The notes beneath the pieces were generated by a model. It searched no databases and was not told the DNA's origin. It saw only the letters and a program-made list of their open reading frames with translations. Of a DNA stretch of 64,000 nucleotides, positions 21,767 through 34,100 are shown one piece after another. Each line of letters opens with the position of its first letter. The stretch's first letter is position 1. The DNA lies in contig CM066037.1 in NCBI GenBank assembly GCA_033557465.1, forward strand, positions 513,228,686 to 513,292,685. The letters are read 5' to 3'. The stretch comes from Ichthyophis bannanicus. Taxonomy: Eukaryota; Chordata; Amphibia; Gymnophiona; Ichthyophiidae. The translations under genes and the position numbers were made by a program.

Positions 21767-24700
21767 GTAAGTATGTCATGCATATCCATCACATCGCATA
21801 ACCTCCCTGAGATGATCAATGTGTATACAGCTGACATTTGCAGATGCACACACATACCTATCTCCCCATTCCAAGGATGTCGTTAGCCTTGTGTCTGAGG
21901 CTGTGTGCACACCCCATCATACCCTATGGTGTCCAACACATAGACACAGTGCGAACACTATGTCGGTAGACGTGAGGGTCAGAGATGTTTTGCGCAATGT
22001 GTCTGGGGTTGTTTCCCTGAGGGTGGAATGATAAAGCGGTCCGTGTAATCATATGTAGATGGTGATTACTGTCTGCCACCACATGGTGGCATGGAACAGT
22101 TGTAATGGAATGTATATTTGCCAGGGTAGGGGCGAAGGGGAATGGTCACCACAAATGCAGTATACGGAAATATACATCCACACTGTATTTAACAATCCGT
22201 CATGTGTTCATGTTTTACAGAGTATTGTAAACATGGGAAACACACTATAATGTACCTGTACTGTAACCCAGTTACCCAGCCGCGTCATGTGTCCCTTGTC
22301 AGGATCACTGACGGCTGGTACACACACAGCAGATGTATGAGGATAGTGGAGGAACATCCAGGCCTTGCCGTAACAATCCCTGTCAGTCTGACACGTTCTG
22401 CAAACCCTTTGTCATGCAACACAATCATTGACCATTGGGAAGCCAAGGGTATATCAACCACGAGGGTTCCCCATGATTGCACAAACCTTTGGCCATGTCT
22501 GTCATCCGCATCTATGGGATCTCAGAGTTCATTACAGGGTAACTATGGCGTCAGTACAGCTGGACTGTTTGCAGGGCTCACCCCACTTTGACAAGGGTAT
22601 TGCTGGCAGATGTCAGATGTGGATGACACATGATGTTATCTGTGTCTAAACATCTCTGTCATGCATTGTTGGTACCCCTCTCACACCTGTGTGTGTATGC
22701 AAGTAGTGGATGACACTAGTTAATATTATGTGGCGTGTCCGTGAACCGTGTCTCACACGTACGACACTCAGATTCCCCCTGGATCATATCCCCTCCATAT
22801 AGATATGTTGTTTAACGTACACAAGAGTACATGGTACATCTCACAGATGTGTGTGGATATATTCTGGGTATGTCCCAACCCACGTCAGCCTGCATGCACC
22901 CGCCCTCTCAATGTCTGCCTGTAATTAGGTGAAAGACAGTGGTCAGCCAACCGTGCTGCTACTAGAAACTGTCACTGGGATGAGGGACACCATGTACCAT
23001 GTCGTGGGGAGTCCACGCATATTTGTGCCCACTCTGTCCACCCCCCCATGGGTCAGCTGTTCCCCCCAGAGGGCCGGCCACCATTCCTGTGTCTCTCACT
23101 GCACACACACCTCACGTTTTCCGGAATGGTCTTGCCAGTCACAGGATCACCCTGCAAAACCGCTGGTGTGTTTGCAAAGACCGTGCCATATGAATTCTGC
23201 TAGCCATTGCTTGCCCTAACCAGCCAAATGTTACAGCAAAATGTGCATGTCCCTGGCCTTCACATTGTTTCACATCCCCATCTTCTGCTCCCCTGGCTCC
23301 CTGCCACCCACCCTCTGTCACTCTGTCTCTCTGTGTTTAGCAAGCTGCCCCTGCATCGGGCAGTCAGCCCCCTGATGTGCTGTGGTCCATCAGTGTCCCA
23401 GTCATCCCCCTCTCCCAAGGTGATGCGTGTTAGCTGATTGGACATGTGTTCCGTGTTGTAACTATATAAAAGGGTGCATGCACCTGCATGAACAGAACCT
23501 TACACCTGGACGACATCTGTCCACATGGACTTTGTGTGTGCAATCATGTCACAATTCCCCCCCCCCATGTCACACCACAAAAACACCACAAGATGCAATA
23601 CACAGAGGGACAAATATGTAGCTGTGTGATACACAGATGTCATGTACCCTACATAGGCTATGATTTGCTGCCAGCCCCATGGCCAATGACTATCCTGACG
23701 GGGCCCCCCCCCCAACGTATCAGGGATAGTACATCCTTCACACACATCCCATACAACTTCTGGGCGGGTAGTGTTTAACAGGACTAGGGATCGTGGGGAT
23801 CATGTATCTGTGGCAGGTGTAGAGGAAATGCACATACCCATTGCCTTGGAATCTGTCTCAGTGCTATCACCCTCCCCTTCGTAACAGACACACATGTACA
23901 TGGCTTGTCTAATGTGGTGACATGTGTCTGTTTGGGGGGACGGGGACAGCACAGAGTATGGGTGGTGGTGCACCATGGGTAGCCTAGTATCCACACCTGC
24001 CAGTACAGCAGGCAGACAGTACAGCAGTGAGGGCATATATATACCCAGACACATGTTATTGAAAATGTCCTTGCCAGGTGTGTCAATACACGTACTAACA
24101 AGAACCAAGCGCAGATTGATCACCCTTCCACTTACACTGTGGCTGCAGTAACAAATGACCTGTGCTCTGATGATGACATATGTCCACCATGAGATATGTT
24201 GTGTACCTCTCAGTTGCATCTAGCCCTGTATTGGCGTGTTTATCCATGGCCCCCACCTAGGGTACATGGAGACATCCAACATGTGGTACACATACCAGCA
24301 GTGTGTGACACTGATCCATACATGTCATGGAGTAGAATCCCCTAAACAAATGCACCATCACTGCCCTATGTCATCTCATCTGTCACTGTGCATTTGTGTG
24401 AGACTGTTTCCTGATTATCTGACATACACTACGCACACTGCTACATGTGCCTGTCAATTGTCTCAGGATCCTCTGAAGTGTTATCGTCATACATTGTAGG
24501 TTCGTGGAAAGTACATTTAGCACTGGGGAACAGTATGTCCCATGTGAATATGCCGTGAGCAATGGCATGCACACCCAAACCTAGACTATCAAGGATGGAG
24601 TACCTGTTGGTGCTGTGTAGCCCTGTCCATCACATACATTACACACATTGGGTGTGGGATCGACTGCTTGAATAGATGGCCATATGAGGATATAGTCAAA

Positions 24701-24928
24701 CTTGGAGGCCACACAGGGCATGCACGGCTGACTCCCAGACCAGTTTTTAATGACACAGGTACATGGTGTTGGGCGATAGGTATGTGGGTATGTGGGGGCT
24801 CTGTATGTACCACACATTCAGGGTACTCTGAATATCACATATGGGTGGTCTGGAAGCACACACGTAGATGTTGCTGTAACATGCTTACAACATAAATGTG
24901 TTTATCTGTGTGTGGCACACAATTACAG
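21767..24928 (+). other. Myb-like gene intron 1
   Basis: A 3.16-kb stretch rich in G/T on the plus strand, with no recognisable coding domain. Exon 1 and exon 2 do not join in a shared phase, so a small unrecognised exon or another indel may lie here. Confidence 0.5.
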
Positions 24929-25266
24929 GTGAACTATAGTAATCATTGCCGACACATGTGGAGGCAGGAGGAGGAAGAGGAGGAGGAGGAGCTGGAGCAG
25001 GAGGAGGGGGAAGAGGAGGTGTGGCACGCACCTGGAACAGAGATCCCTGATACGGTGGTTGATGTGGGAATTAGTCGCCAGGGGGAGAGGCCTGGTCCCC
25101 GGGAGGGTCACATGGGCCCTCCACGGATCCCCACACCACCAATGTTTGTCTGCAGCCAGGATATTCTGGCGTCAGCACCAAGGCGCAACGAAACTGGCGA
25201 GGATGTGTGCTACTACAATGAGCTTGCGTGCCCGTGGTGCTTGCATCCCCGAACGCGACAATGAAG
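24929..25266 (+). pseudogene. Myb-like gene, exon 2 (acidic region)
   Basis: An acceptor CAATTACAG ends at 24928 and a donor ATGAAG|GTGGGT follows 25266. One frame codes a Glu run (about 24967-25020, QEEEEEEEELEQEEGEEEV) followed by a Pro/Gly-rich stretch, a layout usual in the middle of Harbinger Myb-like proteins. That frame meets TGA at 25262 just before the donor, while another frame is open through the donor, so an indel is likely. No enzymatic role is expected. Exon status rests on the splice signals, acidic composition and position. Confidence 0.5.
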
Positions 25267-27130
25267 GTGGGTACTTAACATTCCTTCCATGAACCATCAC
25301 TATGCTGTTGTGTACATAGGGCTCACAGATGTGCACCCTGGGGTCGGCCTGTCAGTTTTAAGATGCCACCCAAAGACACTTGTTGTTACAGAAGCTATGT
25401 TGGGTGACACACATCAGCGTGCACTATTTGCAACACAGTGTCTGGCATGGGAATACAAGTGTGAGTCCCACACAGTGCACAGCATCCTATATATCATGAC
25501 ACACAATGGTTGTGTCTACCAGTACCAGCAATCCTCACTGTGCCACAGGGTATACATCCGCCTATGTTTACTGTGGCAGTGTGTTTGCCCACACACCTGT
25601 GCACAGCTAAGAGGGAGATGTTGAGGGGGCGTGGCCCACCACACACAAAACACCCACACCTCTAATCCATCTCATGGGGGTGTATGGGGTGTATGTGACA
25701 GCATACCCTCTACAGCTGTTATTATTCGTGTCCCAACATTAACACAGTACACATTTGAGTTACCTAATGTTTGTGCCTTTGTTTGCCCAATGACACTGTT
25801 CCACACAGCCTGAACAGCCAAGAGAGTGTTTTACAGACTACAGATGCAGATGTAACAGTACGGATGCTTCAGGTGCCTCTGTTTGTGAGGGACCACCAAA
25901 TGGTGAACATATAACAGGACAGTGTAGGCCTCATGACTGTAGCCACACCCCTGTGCCATTGCGACATTGTGACAACTGTCCCGTGCAGCAGCGCAAATCC
26001 TGGTTCACATACACAGCGAAGCGGGACATATGTTTGATATGCAACGTGATAATGGCCCCATCCCACATAGGCCTTATCAACAGGTGTCCCCACAGCATCA
26101 TAACGACATTATCGTGTACAGTTCCTCATACACACAGAGAGCACTATTGTCCACACTGGACAGGATCAGATGTTTCATTTTCCTGTTTTTGGGGGGTAAC
26201 GACGCCCTGTCGTCCACCAGCTCCTGAATGCCCACAAACTAGGGTTGGCTGTGTGACATAGCAGCCATAGTTGCGACGCTGTCACCGCACATGTATCTTC
26301 CGATGTACAGCGTCTCGAAGGCGGGATGGCCATTAGGGTCTATCCGCCGATATTACGTGTCCCTTGCATCAGCATTGTTGATGAGGCTCATCAGGTGATG
26401 TGTCTGGGGAGGACAGAAAGTGAAGTCCAAACTGTATGGCATTCACACAGGTACCCTGTGATGAGGCCAAGTTGCGTTTTGGGGTCAGCAGCTACCCAGG
26501 CAGAACCTGGTATAGGTTCCCCTGACCCCAAACAGACAACAATAATCCCAAATCCCCAACCGTACATCCCCAAAAGTAAACGTTAAGCGGCCGACAGCAA
26601 CAGACTATTCAAGCACCCTCCCTGACATTGCAGATCCAGACAGTTCACAGTGAAAAAAACAGTTTCACACTCACGGTAACATTCCCCTCAAGCCTGTTAT
26701 GTACAGTTGCGCTCATCCGCTGGGGAATACCTTGTGATGCCATGTGGCATGGTAGTCAGGTCGATGAACAGCAGTCTCATACAGGTCCAGCATGTGAGCA
26801 ATGGCTGTAGTTGAACAGGTCCGGTTGTGCGCACCTTCCCCTGGCGTCCACAATAGCCTATAGACGGCAGACACACATTCCATATTTTGACCCACCACAC
26901 CACCTACAGATGGCTATAACATTGTCCCTGGCAAAGGCACATTCCATGACATGACCAGGGGATACGTAAGTTTGTGGGCCAAATGCAACTGCTAGCTCAC
27001 CCTCTGTGCTGTGCGACGCAGGGGCTGGTATACATCCATGACATCGGGCCTGTGGGCTTTGTGTGAGCAAACTGCCTCATATCAATCGCCCACTAGGGAA
27101 TTCCGTCCTCCCTCTTGACATATCTCACAG

Positions 27131-27630
27131 NNNNNNNNNNNNNNNNNNNNNNNNNNNNNNNNNNNNNNNNNNNNNNNNNNNNNNNNNNNNNNNNNNNNNN
27201 NNNNNNNNNNNNNNNNNNNNNNNNNNNNNNNNNNNNNNNNNNNNNNNNNNNNNNNNNNNNNNNNNNNNNNNNNNNNNNNNNNNNNNNNNNNNNNNNNNNN
27301 NNNNNNNNNNNNNNNNNNNNNNNNNNNNNNNNNNNNNNNNNNNNNNNNNNNNNNNNNNNNNNNNNNNNNNNNNNNNNNNNNNNNNNNNNNNNNNNNNNNN
27401 NNNNNNNNNNNNNNNNNNNNNNNNNNNNNNNNNNNNNNNNNNNNNNNNNNNNNNNNNNNNNNNNNNNNNNNNNNNNNNNNNNNNNNNNNNNNNNNNNNNN
27501 NNNNNNNNNNNNNNNNNNNNNNNNNNNNNNNNNNNNNNNNNNNNNNNNNNNNNNNNNNNNNNNNNNNNNNNNNNNNNNNNNNNNNNNNNNNNNNNNNNNN
27601 NNNNNNNNNNNNNNNNNNNNNNNNNNNNNN
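27131..27630. other. assembly gap (500 N)
   Basis: Exactly 500 N, probably a placeholder of fixed size. Composition changes abruptly across it, so one boundary of the neighbouring insertion is inside the gap. Confidence 1.
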
Positions 27631-28860
27631 CAGATCCTGCAGTGATTCTCTCCCCTTGCTCACGACCACACAATTACCGGATGCCAGACTTTCATTAATA
27701 ATCAATTCCCCAGCTGAAAAACCTTTGAGCTGAGCTGGCACTGATACGTGTGTGAGGCCATATCTACTGCATTTAGGAACATGATTCGTCGAGCTGTCGA
27801 CTCTAGCATTCCATTAGTGCCACAATAAAGAACAAGGTTAGCGATTTCTTTGTGCATGGCTGCTGAATGTGTTTTCCTCACACGACGTAGTTTCAGCAAT
27901 AAGCACTTGGATTATGAAGAACGTCCATGCCTAATCAATAGTTTCATCTGCCCCTTGTGATTTCCCGCTCTTCACTCTGAAATAAGCTATTAAGGGTGAC
28001 TATCATAAATAGCCACAGATGAGTCTTTCAGTAGGAGAAACTATCAAAAGAGAATGCTCAGTGCCCTGCTGCCATTCACTATTAGAGATAGGGTTGGGAT
28101 CAGTGTTCATACCTGAACCGCCCTTGCTGCCATGGTTCCTCTCTGTATAGCCTGGCCAGTATGTAATCCCGTTCTTATGTCCAGCCTTCCAATCTTTATC
28201 CCTGGACACTGGGATCTCCTCTCACATTGCCTTCTGGCATAGGTCTTAAGGTCCCTTCCACGTGCAGTCTTCTCTCTCACCAGTAGCCACAGGGATTCCT
28301 ATCTCTGCCACTCCATTCCTCTGGGTGACCCCAGTCCAATGGTCTCTGCTGCACTTGGAATACCTCCCAGTTATAGGTACTGCCTTGGACTCTCCCTAGA
28401 TCTTCAATGGCCTTTCTGCTCTTCCTTCCAGAGGGTTTCCTTCCTTCTCTATCCGTTTGGCTTGGCTTCTGCTTCTACAGGTGATGTTGGAACCTGTAGC
28501 CCTTGCTGTAGCTGGGGCTGGAGCTTGTAGCTGGGCTGTAGCTTGTAGCTGGACTGGAGCCTTGTAGGTCTTGCTGTAGCTGCTATCTGTAGAATAAGCT
28601 CTATTGTTATTCTGTCTTGATGTGTGCTCCTCCCTATCACAGCGCCAGCTGTGCTGAATCAGGCCTGCCCTTTGAGATGAGTGCCTAGGGATTACCTCAT
28701 GCCTCTCTTGATTGAACACATGTTCTCACTTCAGCCCCCCTCATGGCTGCTGGACACCTGGTGCATTCTGGGACTGGTAGTCTTTTATGTGTGAGCTATG
28801 TGTTTTTACCTCTACCAGAACTGACAGGTTTCGTGTTCAGAGTCACATCATCCTTTCTAT
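27631..28860 (-). mobile_element. probable LTR-like insertion next to the gap
   Basis: Unlike the TG/CA-rich intron around it, this stretch is of balanced composition, has a short GTAGCTGG-type repeat (about 28496-28570), and contains GCATTCTGGGACTGGTAGTC at 28770, the reverse complement of an ACTACNNNTCCCAGAATGC motif. Similar motifs end the LTR-like elements at 54.06 and 57.91 kb on the plus strand, so this would be a minus-strand relative. No coding domain is visible. Confidence 0.4.
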
Positions 28861-29096
28861 AAGCTCCTACCTGAGCCATGATAAGCTTCCTTAGCAAAAC
28901 GTACATGGTGTATGTCCTGTGTGTGGCCATGGACGACACCTTTGTATAATGTTTTCCATACATCAAAATATTGTATCCTCAGTAGTACAGTTTGTACCAT
29001 GCAAAGGGTATTTGTGTGATATGTTTTGCCTAGTTCTGCCTTGACAATTGTACCCGCCACAGGTAACTCAATGACCACCATCTCTTCCCCACACAG

Positions 29097-29388
29097 GCAT
29101 TCGTCAGGAACTTGCAGCTATACGGCACAATGGACGAACGCCTCATACAGGAGGTGGTGCTTCTGCGCCAACACATCCAAGATATGCCTTTTGGGAGGAT
29201 GTGTCGTGGCCATGGAGTGCATCCAAGCTGCCCTGGAAAGGATGGCACCACCGCCCAGGCCGCCCACACCGCCACCACCACCACCACCCACACCCCCGCC
29301 ACAGGCACAAGATGACCGTGTGGGGCCAGCTGCAGGGGAACGTATTTTGCAGCGTGCCAGACGTGAGAGGCAGCGCCGTCGCCAATAG
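29097..29388 (+). pseudogene. Myb-like gene, last exon (two frameshifts)
   Basis: Three frames in turn carry one plausible C-terminal coiled coil: IRQELAAIRHN (29099-29131), then MDERLIQEVVLLRQHIQDM (29130-29186), then VAMECIQAALERMAPPPRPP with a proline run and the basic tail RRERQRRRQ, ending TAG at 29386-29388. Leucine-rich helices and a basic end are usual for the C-terminus of Harbinger Myb-like proteins and are thought to mediate oligomerisation. The shifts at about 29130 and 29190 show the copy is inactive unless they are sequencing errors. Confidence 0.7.
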
Positions 29389-30111
29389 TGCAATACCTAT
29401 TACTGTAACATTGCATACATATAAAGTCTCAGTCCAATGTTTCTCTCCTTTTTATAGCATAGTTTGTGTGCACATGCATTGCCCTGCCCATGACCTGAGG
29501 GGTTCAGATCTGGCCCGGTATTGCCGGGGTGTCCATACTGTCTTGTATTACTGCACACATGGCATTGCCTCATTTCATAACTGCATACGATCTGTGCATT
29601 GGCCCTTGGCTGCAATACACCAATGTTCACATAGGCCCAATGGCACATTTTGGGCAAGCTGCAGGGTTACAACAACACTATCAGTGGCCATTCCACGGTC
29701 ACACCCCCTGATACTGTGCACATTGGGTGAGGCTCTGTGGCCATTGGCCCTGTCATTGGCAGGGATGACATGCGTGTCCCGCCCCTCCATGGCACACATG
29801 TGTCAGAGGGACACATGGGTGTCATGCGTGTGTGCGATGCTGCTCTGCACCAGCAATTGTTGTGGGGACAGACACATCCCTGTGACATGACTGTTTAGGC
29901 GGGAGATATTAACAGCAACATGACCTGTGGTTACCCATGTTCCATTCCTATGCACACATGTTCATCACACAGCTATGCATGTGGTGCAGGTAACATTATG
30001 ATGGCCATGGCCACGCTACATGTCCAACCAGGTGTATGGACCTTCCCATGCTTGCCTACATGTTGTGTGTTTAAGGTAAACACGTGACCAGTGAGGCAGG
30101 TTCAAAACATG
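29389..30111. other. tail-to-tail intergenic spacer
   Basis: G/T-rich spacer between the stop of the plus-strand Myb-like gene and the poly(A) signal of the minus-strand gene. No gene seen. Confidence 0.5.
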
Positions 30112-30117
30112 TTTATT
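30112..30117 (-). terminator. poly(A) signal of the second SANT-like gene
   Basis: AATAAA on the minus strand, 98 bases after the stop codon at 30217-30215. Confidence 0.6.
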
Positions 30118-30214
30118 AAACAACATAACGCACAATGGCCAACATGCCCAACATAAACACACGCATGAGGTGGGGGCGGGGGAAACACAGCGCAGCAGAG
30201 GGCACATAGGGGCA

Positions 30215-30936
30215 TCACAGGTGCCAGTCGTGGTACCTGTAATGCTGTTCGGCAGGTGGCCATCGGGATGCCAGATGCACCACATCACTGGCCACCTGCC
30301 GAACAGCCCCAGTCAGACACTGCAGGGCGTGGAACACGACACGGATGTCGTGTCGTACGTCATCCAGGGCCATGAACACATCGTGGATACACCTGCCAGC
30401 ACACAGACACACATTGTCTGTGGTCTGTGTGCTGGCATGAGCATGAGGTGTGCCAGTGGCCCTGGGTGATGCACGATCGTGATCACGTCCGTGCCGTGCA
30501 GACGCCTGCAATGCCGGACTGGTGCCCCGGTGGCCCTCTGCTGGGCTGTGTTCCCCCCCAACCAACTCCAACCCCTCCCCGCTCCTTCCATACCCACCTC
30601 CCACCCTCCCTGCCCACACAATCACCCCAACTCCCCCCTCCCTGCCTGCACCCCTGCCCCCATTGCCCCTCTCTCCTGCACCCCCCTCTGTCCCATCTCC
30701 ATGCTGCCCCTGGTTAGGGGTGTGCCTGCTGCCATCTGCCTCGTCCTCTCCCACATCACTGGAGGAAACCACCACCACATCTGCCCTCTCTGGTCCTGAA
30801 TGTGGCTGCTCCATCCCTCCAGGCTGGTCGTCCTCCTCCTCCACCTCCTCCTCCTCCTCCTCGGGTGTGTGCCGGGTGGTGGGCCTCCGGAGACTGTGGG
30901 CAGAGGTGTGTGGCGAGGCGTCGCTGGCATCACTGT
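30215..30936 (-). CDS. second SANT-like gene, exon 3
   Basis: The acceptor CCTTCACAG ends at 30937 and the exon is open to TGA at 30217-30215 (239 codons). It begins SDASDASPHTSAHSLRRPTT, has an acidic run TPEEEEEEVEEEDDQPGG, a Ser/Asp patch, a long Gly/Arg-rich linker, and a C-terminal helix-like region (VFMALDDVRHDIRVVFHALQ, LTGAVRQVASDVVHLASRWP) that could be a coiled coil. The domain layout, with an acidic middle and helical end, resembles the first Myb-like gene without evident sequence identity. Dense plus-strand frames across it (30427-31046) are shadows. It contains a perfect 18-bp inverted repeat. Function is inferred only from context. Confidence 0.68.
30244..30307. repeat. perfect 18-bp inverted repeat in coding DNA
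   Basis: GCTGTTCGGCAGGTGGCC (30244-30261) and its exact reverse complement (30290-30307) are separated by 28 bases. They code AVRQVA and WPPAEQ regions of the C-terminus, close to the stop codon. Confidence 0.9.
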
Positions 30937-31034
30937 CTGTGAAGGATGACATACATCAGGTGATGTCCATGTGTGTCACATACCAAATATATGCAGATAC
31001 AGGTGGGAGACAGGCTGGTGGCCCTATGGCACAC

Positions 31035-31161
31035 CTGAACCTGTGAGTTGCCCATTCCAATATCCACCATCGTGGTGGTGCTGGCGCTCCCTGCAGGCAC
31101 GTGTAAGGAACTCCGGGTGGAATTTGCGAAGTTCGCGCCCCTTCTTCCTCAGGTCCTCCAC
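31035..31161 (-). CDS. second SANT-like gene, exon 2
   Basis: The acceptor GCATATCCACAG ends at 31162 and joins exon 1 in phase 0, giving HPRE|VEDLRKKGRELRKF, followed by HPEFLTRACRERQHHHDGGY. The donor is either TTCAG|GTGTGC (31035) or ACAG|GTTCAG (31041); both leave phase 1, which fits the exon 3 acceptor. The charged helix after a W/RFN motif is what the last helix of a SANT/Myb-like domain looks like. The phase agreement across both joins is the main support. Confidence 0.7.
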
Positions 31162-34100
31162 CTGTGGATATGCAAAAGTTGTCTGGTGTCAACACATACC
31201 ACCTGTCACTGGGGCTATGGGTGAACATACGTTAACTTGTCTGGCCCGCACCATGCTTCTCCCCCACCCCTGCTGTTTGGGGCATATAGAGCATAGTAAC
31301 CGACCTCCAGCAGTCAGTCCCTCCCACATGTGCAAATAGGTTAGCACATAGGTGTCACTGCCCATATGACATGAGCATAGCTTACATCCACCTGCACTGT
31401 CATGTAGGGCATCACACATCAGCATCACAAAGTGACTGCATGCTGCTCCTCACCCATATCCCCACAACAACATGTCAAAACGGTGGACTGGTGGGGGTGA
31501 CTGTGAGAGACAGGGGTGTAGACGAGTGGCCATAGGTGGGACGTCACAGAGACAGAGGGGATGAGGGGGGGGGGGAGATCACCTAGGGCACATGGTGTGC
31601 ATTGTAGGTCACATCCCTGCTGTGCAATGACAGCAGCTGTCAAATGTGTGTGTGTTTGATGTATCCTGGAAGGGGCAGGACATGGTGAACGCTGGAGGTG
31701 ACCAACTCTGAGCGTTTGCCACTGTATGATTCCCATAGTGTGTATCCCCTGTGGGGCAGCTCACCTACACAGTTGGCTTCTGTGTCCCCCTCTATGGGTG
31801 TTGCCTCATGGACAGCCATGTATGTACCTGGTCTTTCACAGCATCACCATAACACATCGCATCCCTATGTGTCTGTGCCCTCATGTAGTGTTGCTTAGGC
31901 GCATATTGGGGATGTGTCATACACAACCCGCCTGCTGCGATGCCCTACTTGTACCCCTTGTAAGCTAGTGTGCCCAGCTCCCACACGGCATGCAGGGGTA
32001 ATAGTATGAAATTTGTCCTCACATTGTGTTGTGAAGGGTGGGTGTGTTTGGGTGTTTTGCATGGGCCACCTCCCATGGTTGACAGTGTCCAGTCCTCCTA
32101 TGGTGTGTAGCAACACACATGCATGGGGGTACATGGTGATCATGAGCTGTCCCATATCTCTGTCAGTGGTTTGCAGGGCGGTGGGGATGTACCTGACCAG
32201 GTGGTGGGATGTCCTCTATTTGGTATTGCGACTGTACAAGCTACGCCTGGTTGTTTCCCAGATATGTTGGCGTGTGGAACATGTACATTTCTGTCATGTA
32301 GAGCTGGGTGTGGTCCATGATGGCCATATGACCGATGGGCTACATTAGACATGCACAGTGTGTAGTCATTGTTGTCCTTGCATTTGCTGTGTAGTACTGT
32401 TTGACCACCCTGCACAGGCCAGACGTGTCAGCATCCACCTCATAGATCCTTGCTGTCACTTTGTCCATGACAGTTAGACACACATACAGTGGGTGTATCA
32501 GACATTATCGTGTGACAGACATGTCACTTTTGGAGGCATATGCCACAATGTCAAGGGCAGGGACTCACCCCATGTGTCCACACCAGCCCAATGATAACCT
32601 TTTGCCATCATTTGCCCTCGCTACAACCATGACTGTCAGGCACGAACCATACCTTCCCCATGTCATATGGGAGGGCCACATCTAGGTGCTCTACATGTTC
32701 ATGAGACGCCATTCCAATACATCCCCTGCAACCTTGTTTGGGACAGTATCCTGTGTGAGGGCAGGGATCCATGGCACACACAGCAGCCACACAAGCACTG
32801 TTCATACACCAGTAACAGAGTGTCTGACAACATGTCATCTGTGACATTGTGTTGTGAACATAACCGACTACACCACAATGGGGTGCACAGGGGGCTTTCC
32901 ATTTTGCACCACTGCTAACGTCTAACGCTGCCTAGTTATTATCACAAAATGTGCCATGTGGGTAGGGTTGGGGGGGGGGGATATCCCCTCCTGTTCAGGG
33001 TGTTATCCTGTATGTCTTGATGTCCAGCCAGGGTGGGACCCTCCCCTGGCGTATGTGGATATGGATGGATATCAGCCTCATGTCCCCTGTGTTGCATCTC
33101 ATTTTCGACTGCAACTGAGTGGAACATGTCCACAGGCCAGGCCAGCCCCCAGTGGGTCTGAACTTAGGGTGTGACTATTTTCCGTTTTGGACATGCTGGC
33201 ACCCCCTTGCAATTTACATTACTGGACTCTGAGCCGTCCCATTCTCTAGGCACCTAGGGAGATTAAACATATGTTGTCCCTGTGGTTTTTGGGAGCGTGC
33301 AGTGTTGGAACACAGGCGCGTAGTGTCTGCGTTTACATGGTACCAATGTGTCCCACACAATAGACATCTGCATTGAGGGTCCATATGCCCATGCTGTGCG
33401 CCAAAACATTGTGTGTGCCAATGACACAATATGTGTGTCCTGGGGGGTTGTCTGGTACCCTGGTGTAATAGGGATGGCTGCAGGCCCATGTCTTTGCCAC
33501 ATCAATCTGTGTGCTAGTGACACCTGCTATGCCTTTGCAGTTGTCATGGACACATCCCATGCCCCAATGCTAAACACGTGGTGTTATGACGCATGTGCCG
33601 ACTCCCCACTGGTATTGTGGTTATTGACTCCCTTTGTTGGGCCTGGTGGTAACACCAGAGCTGTTGTCACCGACTGCATTTGTCAGTGCCACTGCCAGGG
33701 CATCCCTATGTTGTGGGGTTTATGTCCCTCTGGGAACATGCCACATTATGTTGGTCTAGATGTGATCCACACGACACATGGTGCAACACTGGGGAAATGG
33801 CTACCAACACAGCCACATTGTGGGGGGTGGGGGGTGTTTGCGCATGGCTGGACGGCTCGGCCAAACCACACCCCTGGATGCCATCCCACTGGTCAATCAT
33901 GGTGACAGGTCACATGTGGGGCCTTGGCAGTCAGCACACTAGGCATGGCTGACAGTGACCAGTGAGTGTTTGGCACTCCTGGAGCATGTCCTCCCGCACA
34001 TGGTGTGTTCTCCATGCTAATGGCATGGTTTGGGCCTATGCATACATAGAAGAGCAACATAATTGGGTCATTCTCAGTGTTCCCCTGGTGTTGTATTTGA

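Larger units (their letters stand above)
25267..29096 (+). other. Myb-like gene intron 2, with gap and insertion
   Basis: G/T-rich intronic sequence to 27130, then the 500-base gap, then about 1.2 kb of different composition that looks like an LTR-type insertion (27631-28860), then intron sequence again to the acceptor CCACACAG at 29096. Confidence 0.55.

Noticed and set aside
27063..27741. Frames across the gap on both strands
   Set aside because: They consist almost wholly of unknown bases.
30427..31046. Plus-strand Pro/Ser-rich frames
   Set aside because: Antisense of the acidic and Gly-rich exon 3 of the second SANT-like gene.
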